38,862 nt of DNA, from assembly GCA_947585605.1 (NCBI GenBank), contig CANPXC010000002.1, forward strand, positions 1-38,862. The letters are read 5' to 3'. Origin of the DNA: Candidatus Gastranaerophilales bacterium (GTDB lineage: Bacteria > Cyanobacteriota > Vampirovibrionia > Gastranaerophilales > Gastranaerophilaceae). The notes under the pieces were generated by a model. That model did no database searches and was not told the origin of the DNA. It was given only the letters and a program-made list of their open reading frames with translations. The position numbers were made by a program, and so were the translations under genes. Of the stretch, positions 31,492 through 38,862 are shown in pieces (position 1 is the first letter of the stretch; each line of letters opens with the position of its first letter).

Positions 31492-33261
31492 CTATATTTT
31501 ACAAAGATTTAAGCATTTTTCTATATCTTCACATATAAGTTCTTTAGTTAAATGATAACGGCTGTATAATTCTTCAAGCGGTATTCTGTCCGTAAATTCT
31601 TTTTTAGCACCGAAATTCAGAACTTTGACTGAGGAATCCGAATAAAATCTTGAAATTTTTTCGCCAAATCCGCCGTCCAAAACACCGTCTTCAAGCGTTA
31701 TAACCAATTCATGATTTTGCTTTAAACTTTCAAGCATTTCTTCATCAATTCCCGTTATAAATCTCGGATTTATCAAAGTAGCTTCCGTTCCCAAAACGGA
31801 TTTTAAATGTTCTTTAACCGATTTACCCAGTTCAAAGAAGCTTCCCATTGCAATAATCGCAACCTTTGAACCTTCCGATACCATTTTGTATTTATTTAAA
31901 ATCGAATAGTCAGTTTTATCTTCAACCCCTGTTGATACCAATTCACAAGAAGGAACTCTGATAGCCGCCGGGTATTGAGTTTGATTGACAGCCCAATCAA
32001 GCATTGCAAGATATTCTTCTTTGTTCGTCGGCGCTAAATATACCATATTCGGGATATTACTGATTAACGGTATATCAAAGATACAAAGATGAGTAGCGTC
32101 AGCAGACGATATTCCGCCCCAATAAACAAGCATTGTTACGGGAGAATTATTTAAGCAGATATCTTGTGACAACTGGTCATAAGTTCTTTGAACGAATGAA
32201 CTCATAACTGCCCATAACGGTTTTGCGCCCATTTTAGCTAACGCGGAAGTATATGCGGCTGCATGTTCTTCCGCAATACCAACATCGGTATATTGGTTAT
32301 CCAGCTTCGTTCTAAAGCCTTTATTAAAACCAAAAACACCCGGAGTAGCTGCATTAACAACTATAAAATCAGAATCTTCCTGTACTTTTTTCCAAATATA
32401 ATCATTAGTTACGGAATTATAATCTTCGGTTATTTCAACCTCCTCCGTTTCATTATTTATATCAAGAGTATGAGGCATTATCCAATGGAAAGCTTCTTTA
32501 TTGTGTTCGGCCACCTTCAAACCGCAGCCTTTTAATGTATTTATATGCACAACTACCGGATGATTGATATCTTTAACAATGTTGAATGCTTTTATAAGAC
32601 TTTCAATATTATTTCCTTCATTAACGTATAAATAATCAAAGCCCAATGCTTTAAATAAATTACAAGGCGCTTCGCCGTTGGTTTCACGCAAAAGTTTAAG
32701 ATTATCATACATCCCGCCATGATTTTCAGCGATAGACATATCATTATCATTAAGAACAATAATAATATTTGAAGAAAGAACAGCAGCATTATTAAGCCCT
32801 TCCAATGCTTCACCTCCGCTGAGCGAGCCGTCGCCCACAAGTGCAATAACATTTTCGCTCCCGTTTCTTAAATCACGTGCTTTTGCACTACCAACCGCCA
32901 AACTTACGGCAGTTGAAGTATGTCCTATTTTAAATAAGTCGTAAATACTTTCCTCGGGAGCCGTATAACCAGTATATTCATAATATTTATCAGGATTTAT
33001 AAATCCTTCTTTTCTTCCCGTGAGTATTTTGTGCGTATAACATTGGTGAGAAACGTCAAATATAATCTTATCCTCCGGTGCATTAAAAACATAATGCATT
33101 GCTATTGTTGCTTCAATAATGCCAAGATTCGGCGCCATGTGTCCGCCGGTTGCATTTACTTTTTTTATTATTAAAGCGCGGATTTCTTCCGCCAGCGTAT
33201 TAAGTTCTTCTATTGTTAATTCTTTTAAATCTTTGGGATAATTGACTTTATCTAATATCAT
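31492..33261 (-). CDS. 1-deoxy-D-xylulose-5-phosphate synthase-like enzyme
   Basis: The ORF-track start is a TTG that overlaps the ribosome-binding site; AAAGGA then ATTTTT then ATG places the start at 33261 (MILDKVNYPKDLKELTIEEL), 589 residues. TPP-dependent transketolase-like fold: GGHMAPNLGIIEATIA, IIFDVSHQCYTHKILTGRK, ALVGDGSLSGGEALEGLNNA (TPP diphosphate and Mg site) and VGIAEEHAAAYTSALA (catalytic Glu). Canonical DXS has DVGHQ and KGKGY.PAE; here it is DVSHQ and LKGCGLKVAE, as in a divergent paralogue group. So the reaction may be DXS or a related thiamine-diphosphate condensation. It has its own promoter and leads an iron-sulfur flavoprotein gene. Confidence 0.82.
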   Translation of the reverse strand: MILDKVNYPKDLKELTIEELNTLAEEIRALIIKKVNATGGHMAPNLGIIEATIAMHYVFNAPEDKIIFDVSHQCYTHKILTGRKEGFINPDKYYEYTGYTAPEESIYDLFKIGHTSTAVSLAVGSAKARDLRNGSENVIALVGDGSLSGGEALEGLNNAAVLSSNIIIVLNDNDMSIAENHGGMYDNLKLLRETNGEAPCNLFKALGFDYLYVNEGNNIESLIKAFNIVKDINHPVVVHINTLKGCGLKVAEHNKEAFHWIMPHTLDINNETEEVEITEDYNSVTNDYIWKKVQEDSDFIVVNAATPGVFGFNKGFRTKLDNQYTDVGIAEEHAAAYTSALAKMGAKPLWAVMSSFVQRTYDQLSQDICLNNSPVTMLVYWGGISSADATHLCIFDIPLISNIPNMVYLAPTNKEEYLAMLDWAVNQTQYPAAIRVPSCELVSTGVEDKTDYSILNKYKMVSEGSKVAIIAMGSFFELGKSVKEHLKSVLGTEATLINPRFITGIDEEMLESLKQNHELVITLEDGVLDGGFGEKISRFYSDSSVKVLNFGAKKEFTDRIPLEELYSRYHLTKELICEDIEKCLNLCKI

Positions 33262-33290
33262 AAAAATTCCTTTCAATAATATCTAATATT

Positions 33291-33318
33291 ATAATACCTT
33301 AGATTGGCTATAAGTCAA
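33291..33318 (-). promoter_or_regulatory. Promoter of the DXS-like operon
   Basis: Reading the minus strand, TTGACT, 16 bases, TATTAT. The start would fall near 33284, about 20 bases before the ATG, leaving only the ribosome-binding site as leader. Confidence 0.6.
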
Positions 33319-33352
33319 TCATCACTTATTTTTTACTGATTGAGCCGAGTAT

Positions 33353-33384
33353 AAAAAAACTTCCTTAATAATACATTAAGGAAG
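33353..33384 (-). terminator. Intrinsic terminator, minus strand, upstream of the DXS promoter
   Basis: CTTCCTTAAT/ATTAAGGAAG perfect 10-base stem; on the minus strand it is followed by seven T. On the plus strand it is followed by A. It lies outside the DXS-like transcript, so it ends something transcribed from 33400-33500. Confidence 0.75.
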
Positions 33385-33467
33385 AAAAATTAGTAAAAGA
33401 GACATCAATAATATTATTACCTCTCATTTATTTTTCTTCCACTATGTATGCGAAATATGAAGCAAAC
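33353..33467 (-). ncRNA. Candidate short transcript (sRNA or 20-codon peptide mRNA)
   Basis: This gene-free stretch (33262-33634) holds, on the minus strand, a perfect TATAAT (33479-33474) followed about 115 bases later by the terminator at 33353. Within lies ATG...TAA for a 20-residue peptide (MRGNNIIDVSFTNFSSLMYY) whose last codons enter the terminator stem, with GGAAG upstream. The -35 is weak (TTAAAA). It matches no RNA family I recognise. The same gap also holds two small palindromes on its right side (TTGAATT/AATTCAA at 33491-33506; AAGTATAC/GTACACTT at 33511-33529). Confidence 0.35.
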
Positions 33468-33634
33468 TTAATTATTATAGGATTTAAGACTTGAATTTTA
33501 ATTCAATATTAAGTATACTAAGTACACTTATTAAACTTTTGTAAAATTTTTTAATAATTTTAGGGAAAAAACGCAAATTTATCATTTCAGAAACATTAAA
33601 GAAAAAGTAAGTTAGGTTATGAATTAGGAATGTC

Positions 33635-35560
33635 ATGCAAATAAACAAAGTCAATACAATAATTCCTAAAAGGTTAAACAGAAATCAAACAAATAAAACA
33701 AATGACAAAAGCACTTCATTTAAAGGTGCTTTGGTTGACGCGGGATGTTTAAAAGTTGCGGATTTGATAGAAAACGGAGGGTTGTTCGTATCATTTACCC
33801 TTCAAGATATGCTCGGAACAAACTTGCCCCGTCCGATTATGGGCTTAATGAGAAATAAAAAAGAGAATAAGGGCAAAAAGAATTTTAAATTTGCCGCTAA
33901 AGAAATGGTAAGAGAATTTACCACCGGCCCGAGCATGTTCATAATCCCCGGAATTTTATTAACTATCGGTAAAAAAGTATTCGGTAAGGCAACGGAAGTT
34001 CCGATGAAACTAATAAAATCATTCGGAGAAATACACGCGGCAAATCCGTTAAATGAAGCCGGCGCCGCAATTACCAATGAAGATTTCTATAGAAATGCAT
34101 TTACACAAATACTTAAAAATACAAAAGGTGAAGCGGTATCTTCAGAAGATACATTAAAATGTGCGAAAGATTTTGCAAAAAGACTTGCCCAAAGCGTACA
34201 AGATAATAACGTTAAAGAAAAAGTTCAGGAACTGACAAGCGAATTCATTATTATTGCCAAGAAGAGCGCTGATGACGCCGCTCATACGGATTTTACACGT
34301 GCCGTTATTTCGGAAAATGTTTCAGCACCGTTCAAAGATACCGTTCATTTTATGATGTCTTATGCCGATGACCTTGTAGCTAAAGCAGCAAAACAAAAAC
34401 CGGAAAACATTAAAAATTATGTTAATAAACTTGCAACCAACAAAGTTTTAGGAAGATTTGGTGCAAATATACTAATGTATGCCGCAGTTATGACTTTCTT
34501 ACAAGTTATCCCTATTTTATATAACAGAGCGGAAGGTAAAGATAATGCAGGTTTAAAAGGTTTAATGATTGAAGAAACTTTAAAAAACGATAAAACTGCA
34601 GATATAAAAGATACACCGCAAAATGCTTCAAAGAGTCCGTCTTTTGGCAAATCACAAGCTCATCCTTCATTCGGAAGCAATCCGCAAGCCGTCGTTAATA
34701 AGCTTACGGGAAGCGGATTAATAGGAAGAATGGCTAACGGCATTGAATTTGAAGGCATGAATGTTTCTTTTCCGCTTTTGCTCGGAATTATGGGCTTTGG
34801 TATTCTTTTACCCCGTTTAAAACGTGCAAAAGATAAATATGACAGGGAAGAAATTTTAAGACGTGATTTAATTACTTGCGCCACAATGTGTTTTGCTGAA
34901 AAAGGACTCAGAAAAATATTTTCAAAAGCTAACGAAGCATACTCCGGCTTTGTTCTTGCAAGTAAGGAAAAAGGTTTCAAAGATAAGAATTTATTTAAAC
35001 GCATTTTCGATTATATAAGACCTATAAAAGGCGTAAATGTACTTTCTACGGATAAAATTGTTTCAAAATATTCTCAAATAAATTCTTATAAAGACGGAAT
35101 TCAAGGTTTTTGCGAATTTATTGACAATCAAGGCGGAAATTTAAATAAAATATTCAGTTTTACAAAGAGAACTAAAACTCTGCTTCAAAGTCTTTTATTA
35201 AAAGAAGGCATTGATATTGAACAGGCAAATAATAAAGATATAACTGAAGTACTGAAAAAATATAAAGAATCCAAAGAAGTTTCGGAAATTATTTCAAAAT
35301 TTGCAAGAGAAGATAATCCTTGGGTTCAAAGAGCTAAAACTTTAAATGCTAGATTTACGGCATTATCAGTAATAGTTTTAGTTCCGCTGTTCCTCGGAAT
35401 TTTCCTTCCTTGGATTAATGAAAAAACAACAAAAAAACGTGTACAGGAAGAACATTTAAAGAGTAAAGTTTCCGATAACAATTTATCAAGTCCGAACTTC
35501 TTCGAGCAAGATAAAAAAGCACAAGAAATTTTTTCGGATATGAATAAATTTACAAAATAA
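33635..35560 (+). CDS. Large unknown protein with hydrophobic segments
   Basis: A 641-residue protein of no family I recognise, with AGGA six bases before the ATG. The N-terminal 35 residues are polar (MQINKVNTIIPKRLNRNQ...) and end in STSFKG, which resembles leaders I recall from many Gastranaerophilales proteins. Four hydrophobic stretches follow (PSMFIIPGILLTI; ANILMYAAVMTFLQVIPIL; FPLLLGIMGFGILL; LSVIVLVPLFLGIFLPWI), separated by long helical, Lys-rich regions. Between the second and third lies a low-complexity part with SPSFGKSQAHPSFGS. There is no cleavable signal. It could be an integral membrane protein or an exported, host- or surface-associated protein. It overlaps the converging rqcH gene by 11 bases. 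Confidence 0.7.
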   Translation: MQINKVNTIIPKRLNRNQTNKTNDKSTSFKGALVDAGCLKVADLIENGGLFVSFTLQDMLGTNLPRPIMGLMRNKKENKGKKNFKFAAKEMVREFTTGPSMFIIPGILLTIGKKVFGKATEVPMKLIKSFGEIHAANPLNEAGAAITNEDFYRNAFTQILKNTKGEAVSSEDTLKCAKDFAKRLAQSVQDNNVKEKVQELTSEFIIIAKKSADDAAHTDFTRAVISENVSAPFKDTVHFMMSYADDLVAKAAKQKPENIKNYVNKLATNKVLGRFGANILMYAAVMTFLQVIPILYNRAEGKDNAGLKGLMIEETLKNDKTADIKDTPQNASKSPSFGKSQAHPSFGSNPQAVVNKLTGSGLIGRMANGIEFEGMNVSFPLLLGIMGFGILLPRLKRAKDKYDREEILRRDLITCATMCFAEKGLRKIFSKANEAYSGFVLASKEKGFKDKNLFKRIFDYIRPIKGVNVLSTDKIVSKYSQINSYKDGIQGFCEFIDNQGGNLNKIFSFTKRTKTLLQSLLLKEGIDIEQANNKDITEVLKKYKESKEVSEIISKFAREDNPWVQRAKTLNARFTALSVIVLVPLFLGIFLPWINEKTTKKRVQEEHLKSKVSDNNLSSPNFFEQDKKAQEIFSDMNKFTK

Positions 35561-37178
35561 TTTCACTTTCATTTTTATATGTTACAAAGGCTTGTTTATT
35601 AACGGCCTTTTTAACGTATTTCCTCTTTGTATAAATTATTGATGTTTTGGAATTATTTTTTTGAGAAGAATATTCTTTTGTAATTTGTGCAGCTTTTAGC
35701 AAAACACTTTCGCTTACAGTTTCATTTTTATTATTTAATTTAATAATAACATGCGCGCCTGCGGCATTCAGCGGATGAAACCATAAATCTTCACCCGATG
35801 ATATTTTTGATAATATGTAATCATTTTGTTTTTTGTTTTTGCCTGCATATATTTTAAATCCTTGATATTCAATAAAATCAATATGTTCCGTTTTTTCTTT
35901 TTCAACAGGCTTATTATTCAATTCAGCGTATATGTCGTTTAAATTATCCATATCATCGGCACTATGAGCATAAAAAGCCAATTCTTCAAAATATAATATT
36001 TGAGATTTTGTTTCACTGATTAAAGTTTTAGCATGCTCATTTGCAGATTTTAATTTCTTATAAAGAAGATAATATTTATTTGCATTTTCGCTGACCGAAA
36101 GATTTTCATCCAGTTCAACGGTAATTTTATTACCTTCAAAATCATATAAATCCACTGATTTTTTAACGGGATTAATATAATAAGCATTTGCCATAAGAAC
36201 ATCTGCTTTTAACTTGTAGTTATAGGCATTTTCAATTTTTTCTATTTGAAGTGATTGTTTTTCTTTCAAGGTATTTAATTTTTTTAAGCGGGAGTCAATT
36301 AATCTTATAATTTTTAACCGCAAATTTTCTTTTATAATTTCCGATTGATTGTATGCGAAGTAAGAATCAATCATTTCATTAATTGCAGAAAAAGTATAGC
36401 CGTTATCAAATTTTAAAACGGAAAATTCAGAGTAATCGGCATTAATTGAAGGATAATATTCTTTTAAAGATAAATATTTTTTTAATGCATTAAAAAGCGA
36501 AAGTTTAGAATTATCCTTTAAAGACATGCGGATTTGTTTTAATAAAGGAATTGTAATATAAGCGTATTTTTGAGGAATAAGCACATCAATATCGCCGTCA
36601 GAGGTTTCTTTATCAAACGATTCAAAAGAAACATTCAAAATATCTTTCTTTTTTTGCTTCGGCGGATATGTATAAGGCAATAATCCGGCAAGTTCGCGTT
36701 CTTTACTTTTTTGAGAGCTTACATTATGCGCACAGCCTATTATTACATTAGTATCATAATTATATAAAATAACATTGCTGTACTTTCCCATTAATTCAAA
36801 AGCCAGACACAACACCGATTTATCATTTAATTCATCATAGTATTCAATATAAATTTCAAAAATTCTTTCAAATTTAGGAACCGAAACCTTAATAATTTTG
36901 TTGTTAAGAATATATTTTCTTAACAGCATACAAAACATCGGGGCTGATTTAGGGATAACAATCGAACGTTTTTTTTCATTTTCCTCATTCATAAAACAGA
37001 GGTGATAAAAAGACGGGTTAAAATTGACGTATAATTTACGTGATTGGCCGTCTTTACGGATATGAAAAATCAGTTCATTACGATTTGGCTGCTGAATTTT
37101 TTGAATTTTTGCGCCGGCAAAGAAATCCGAATTTTCTTTTTCAAATAATTTAAGTATTAAAGAATCAAAATTAATCAT
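35550..37178 (-). CDS. rqcH: NFACT-family ribosome quality control protein RqcH (Rqc2 homologue)
   Basis: A 542-residue cytoplasmic protein that binds stalled 50S-peptidyl-tRNA and directs C-terminal alanine tailing of the nascent chain (also called FbpA or NEMF homologue). NFACT-N: MINFDSLILKLFEKENSDFF at the start, KIQKIQQPNRNELIFHIR, CLAFELMGKYSNVILYN. A central coiled coil (about 285-395) contains KTLISETKSQILYFEELAFY-like helices. The C-terminal NFACT-R domain has DFIEYQGFKIYAGKNKKQND and SSGEDLWFHPLNAAGAHVII, the hallmark of the family. Length is close to normal. The start ATG lacks a strong ribosome-binding site. It converges with the unknown membrane protein and is separated from the next gene by a terminator. 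Confidence 0.93.
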   Translation of the reverse strand: MINFDSLILKLFEKENSDFFAGAKIQKIQQPNRNELIFHIRKDGQSRKLYVNFNPSFYHLCFMNEENEKKRSIVIPKSAPMFCMLLRKYILNNKIIKVSVPKFERIFEIYIEYYDELNDKSVLCLAFELMGKYSNVILYNYDTNVIIGCAHNVSSQKSKERELAGLLPYTYPPKQKKKDILNVSFESFDKETSDGDIDVLIPQKYAYITIPLLKQIRMSLKDNSKLSLFNALKKYLSLKEYYPSINADYSEFSVLKFDNGYTFSAINEMIDSYFAYNQSEIIKENLRLKIIRLIDSRLKKLNTLKEKQSLQIEKIENAYNYKLKADVLMANAYYINPVKKSVDLYDFEGNKITVELDENLSVSENANKYYLLYKKLKSANEHAKTLISETKSQILYFEELAFYAHSADDMDNLNDIYAELNNKPVEKEKTEHIDFIEYQGFKIYAGKNKKQNDYILSKISSGEDLWFHPLNAAGAHVIIKLNNKNETVSESVLLKAAQITKEYSSQKNNSKTSIIYTKRKYVKKAVNKQAFVTYKNESEIIL

Positions 37179-37193
37179 ACTGGTATAATAAAC

Positions 37194-37227
37194 GAAAAAA
37201 GCAATGAATAAAACATTGCTTTTTTTA
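37194..37227 (-). terminator. Terminator of the glycine-rich protein gene (bidirectional by sequence)
   Basis: AGCAATG-AATAAAA-CATTGCT stem with T-runs on both sides when each strand is read. It separates the unknown gene at 37249 from rqcH. Confidence 0.8.
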
Positions 37228-37248
37228 TATTATATAAAATTAAATAAA

Positions 37249-38202
37249 TTATGCGGCAATATTGCGAATTCTGTCATTAACGATTTTGTATGAAGCGGAA
37301 CTTGCTGAGTTAGCTGCTACATTTGAATCTGAAGCACAAAGTATTCCTTCATGTCTTAAGCCGCCGTTAACACCGCCCATAATCGCACCGACCGCAGCAC
37401 CTACCGCGCTTCCTTCAAGTACAACTCTTGCAAATTCACCAGTATTGAACTTTTTATCTTCCTCAAAAGCACAATCAATGGCGTAATTAGCACCGCATGC
37501 TATAGCACCTGTTTTCATGCCTGTTTTAGCACTTCTGGCAGCGCCGTTTAAAATGTGACGGGACAATCCTGCTTCTCTTTGGGCATTAAATACTCCTTGC
37601 CCCGTACCTGTAGTAGCTGCTGCGATACCGCCCGTAACAGCTCCGCTCAATGCGTCTTGTGCCATTTGTTTTGCGTCAAGCGCATCTCCTTCAACATCAT
37701 TTGTAGCTCTGTCTGTAAACTTAAATGCTGTTTTTGTAACAGCACCGGCTCCGGCGCCAATTCCGACAGCCGCAAGTATCGGGAGCGCAGCTCCTCCGGT
37801 TAATGCCGTAACTGCTGCCACAGCCCCTATTGCAGCTATACCTGTAACGATGTTAGAAAATAAATTTAAACTGCTGTCTTGTTTATTATCATAATTGTCT
37901 ATTTCATTCATTGCTTCTTCAAATGTAACTTCACCGTTTTTATATTTTTCAATAATTTCGTCACATTTTTCCGAGCTTGTTCCTATTCCGACCTTACCTT
38001 TAAAACTATCCCAAGCATTGAGAATAACCCCGTCATCACTTTGTGCATTATTAAGAGCTTCTTCCAGTAATTGAACATTTTTATCCTCATTCATAAAAAT
38101 GCTTGTTCCATCTTGATTTCTTGCAGCTTGTAATCTTTGTATATCTGCACTTGTCAAGACATAAGATGTATTGTTTGTGTCAAAATCTAACTTATTAACC
38201 AT
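37249..38202 (-). CDS. Unknown protein with Gly/Ala-rich hydrophobic (glycine-zipper-like) region
   Basis: A 317-residue protein of no family I recognise. Residues 1-115 are polar and helical (SADIQRLQAARNQDGTSIFM, CDEIIEKYKNGEVTFEEAM). From about 118 the sequence becomes Gly/Ala-rich: IVTGIAAIGAVAAVTALTGG, AAVGIGAGAGAVTKTAF, LSGAVTGGIAAATTGTGQ and VLEGSAVGAAVGAIMGGVNG, like glycine-zipper membrane-inserting segments of toxins and surface proteins. There is no signal peptide. The ribosome-binding GAAGG is only one base from the ATG, which is unusually close. Local GC is higher than in neighbours, largely explained by Gly/Ala codons. Membrane interaction or secretion by a signal-less route is inferred. 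Confidence 0.65.
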   Translation of the reverse strand: MVNKLDFDTNNTSYVLTSADIQRLQAARNQDGTSIFMNEDKNVQLLEEALNNAQSDDGVILNAWDSFKGKVGIGTSSEKCDEIIEKYKNGEVTFEEAMNEIDNYDNKQDSSLNLFSNIVTGIAAIGAVAAVTALTGGAALPILAAVGIGAGAGAVTKTAFKFTDRATNDVEGDALDAKQMAQDALSGAVTGGIAAATTGTGQGVFNAQREAGLSRHILNGAARSAKTGMKTGAIACGANYAIDCAFEEDKKFNTGEFARVVLEGSAVGAAVGAIMGGVNGGLRHEGILCASDSNVAANSASSASYKIVNDRIRNIAA

Positions 38203-38337
38203 ACCTTCTACCCAAACAAAATCTAACTACTTACATTTATATAAAGTATTTTTTTAATTAAAAATTTCACGATTGTTACAAATTTTTTACAATTTAAAAA
38301 ACTTTTCAAATAATATTTAATATTATAAAATTAAAGG

Positions 38338-38862
38338 ATGAAAAGATTAATAAAAATAGCATTTATAGCTGCCGTAAATATTATATTAATATTTATATTC
38401 ACAGAATCATTATGTTATTATGCCAATGTTATTGATAATGCAGCCCGCAATGAACAACAGTGGAGCAAATTTTCTTTAATTCAAAAATGGAAATACATTC
38501 GGGAACATTATAAATACAGTTGGTTTAAACTTAAAAGTTTTGATGAAGTCTATGAATTAATCAAGACGTCAAAGTTCAGAAAACCTGAAGGTTTAAATTA
38601 TAAAAAACGCCCGATATTATTAATGGGATGTTCATTTGCATACGGATTTGGCTTAAATGAGAATGAAGGCCCGGGGCCTGTATTATCACATTATACAAAA
38701 AGACCTTTATATAACAGAGCTTTTCAATGGTGGTGGGGCGTTCAGACAATGTTATATCAAGCAAGACGCCAAGATTTCTATAAAAAAGTGCCGAATCCCG
38801 AATATGTAATTTATATATTTATTGATGACCACATTTCAAGAATGCGCACAAGCGTTGTAGAG
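38338..38862 (+). CDS. Membrane-anchored SGNH-hydrolase-like protein (paralogue 3, 3' end outside window)
   Basis: Not in the ORF track because it runs off the window; 175 codons are visible. One hydrophobic segment (about 5-24, IKIAFIAAVNIILIFIFTES) is followed by a polar region, then LLMGCSFAYGFGLNENEGPG near residue 95-105 (block I of the SGNH type) and YIFIDDHISRMRTS near the edge, matching the DHKRR segment of the genes at 863 and 7804. The C-terminal His block would lie beyond the window. AAGG abuts the ATG directly, a poor spacing, but no other start fits. It is likely an anchored esterase or acyltransferase acting on envelope glycans; substrate unknown. Confidence 0.7.
   Translation, partial: MKRLIKIAFIAAVNIILIFIFTESLCYYANVIDNAARNEQQWSKFSLIQKWKYIREHYKYSWFKLKSFDEVYELIKTSKFRKPEGLNYKKRPILLMGCSFAYGFGLNENEGPGPVLSHYTKRPLYNRAFQWWWGVQTMLYQARRQDFYKKVPNPEYVIYIFIDDHISRMRTSVVE

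Noticed and set aside
1-38862. CRISPR array, restriction-modification, toxin-antitoxin or other known defence cluster
   Set aside because: No spaced identical repeats of 24-40 bases, no Cas, methylase/nuclease or toxin-antitoxin pair could be recognised.

Overview
The window is 38.9 kb of AT-rich, gene-dense bacterial chromosome on which about 25 protein genes and two tRNAs can be read. The low GC, a PilT ATPase beside an MlaE permease (which points to a diderm envelope), and several unknown proteins with leaders of the 'STSFKG' kind suggest a gut or host-associated Gastranaerophilales (Melainabacteria/Vampirovibrionia). That placement comes from memory of the protein style, not from a search, and should be treated as moderate.

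Layout. (1) 1-3.2 kb: 3' part of valS, a membrane-anchored SGNH-like protein, a DHH/DHHA1 phosphoesterase and a small zinc-ribbon protein. (2) 3.3-12.1 kb: a large SWIM-SNF2 ATPase, an FkbM-like methyltransferase with a G9 tract, a second SGNH-like protein, a gene remnant, a TPR protein and a GT-C type membrane glycosyltransferase. (3) 12.3-18.9 kb: two overlapping amino-acid transporters (AGCS, APC), pilT, then mutL-mlaE on the opposite strand. (4) 18.9-21.7 kb: tRNA-Gly(CCC), a GC-rich folded element bounded by a duplication of the tRNA 3' end, an anchored transglutaminase-like protein, tRNA-Leu(CAA), and an RgpF-like gene with a G10 tract. (5) 21.7-24.4 kb: a metal operon made of an AdcR-like MarR regulator, a free HMA metal-binding domain and a CPC-type P1B ATPase, preceded by two palindromic operators. 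(6) 24.4-28.6 kb: two paralogous unknown proteins (U32-like TIM-barrel guess), a divergent UPF0489-like gene, and a HExxH protein with a ten-fold STTA repeat. (7) 28.7-38.9 kb: bioA-bioD, an iron-sulfur flavoprotein and a DXS-like enzyme, a large unknown membrane protein, rqcH, a glycine-rich unknown protein, and the start of a third SGNH-like gene running off the window.

How they work together. Housekeeping genes are interleaved with envelope and glycan genes. The strongest unexpected signals are: two long poly-G tracts inside two surface-glycan genes (candidate contingency loci for phase variation); an AdcR-like zinc regulator whose recognition helix and operators resemble those of streptococcal AdcR but which here sits on an efflux pump; and the structured GC-rich insertion at the tRNA-Gly 3' end. 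I found no CRISPR array, integrase, transposase or recognisable defence system. Several starts in the ORF track were moved downstream to an ATG with a proper Shine-Dalgarno.
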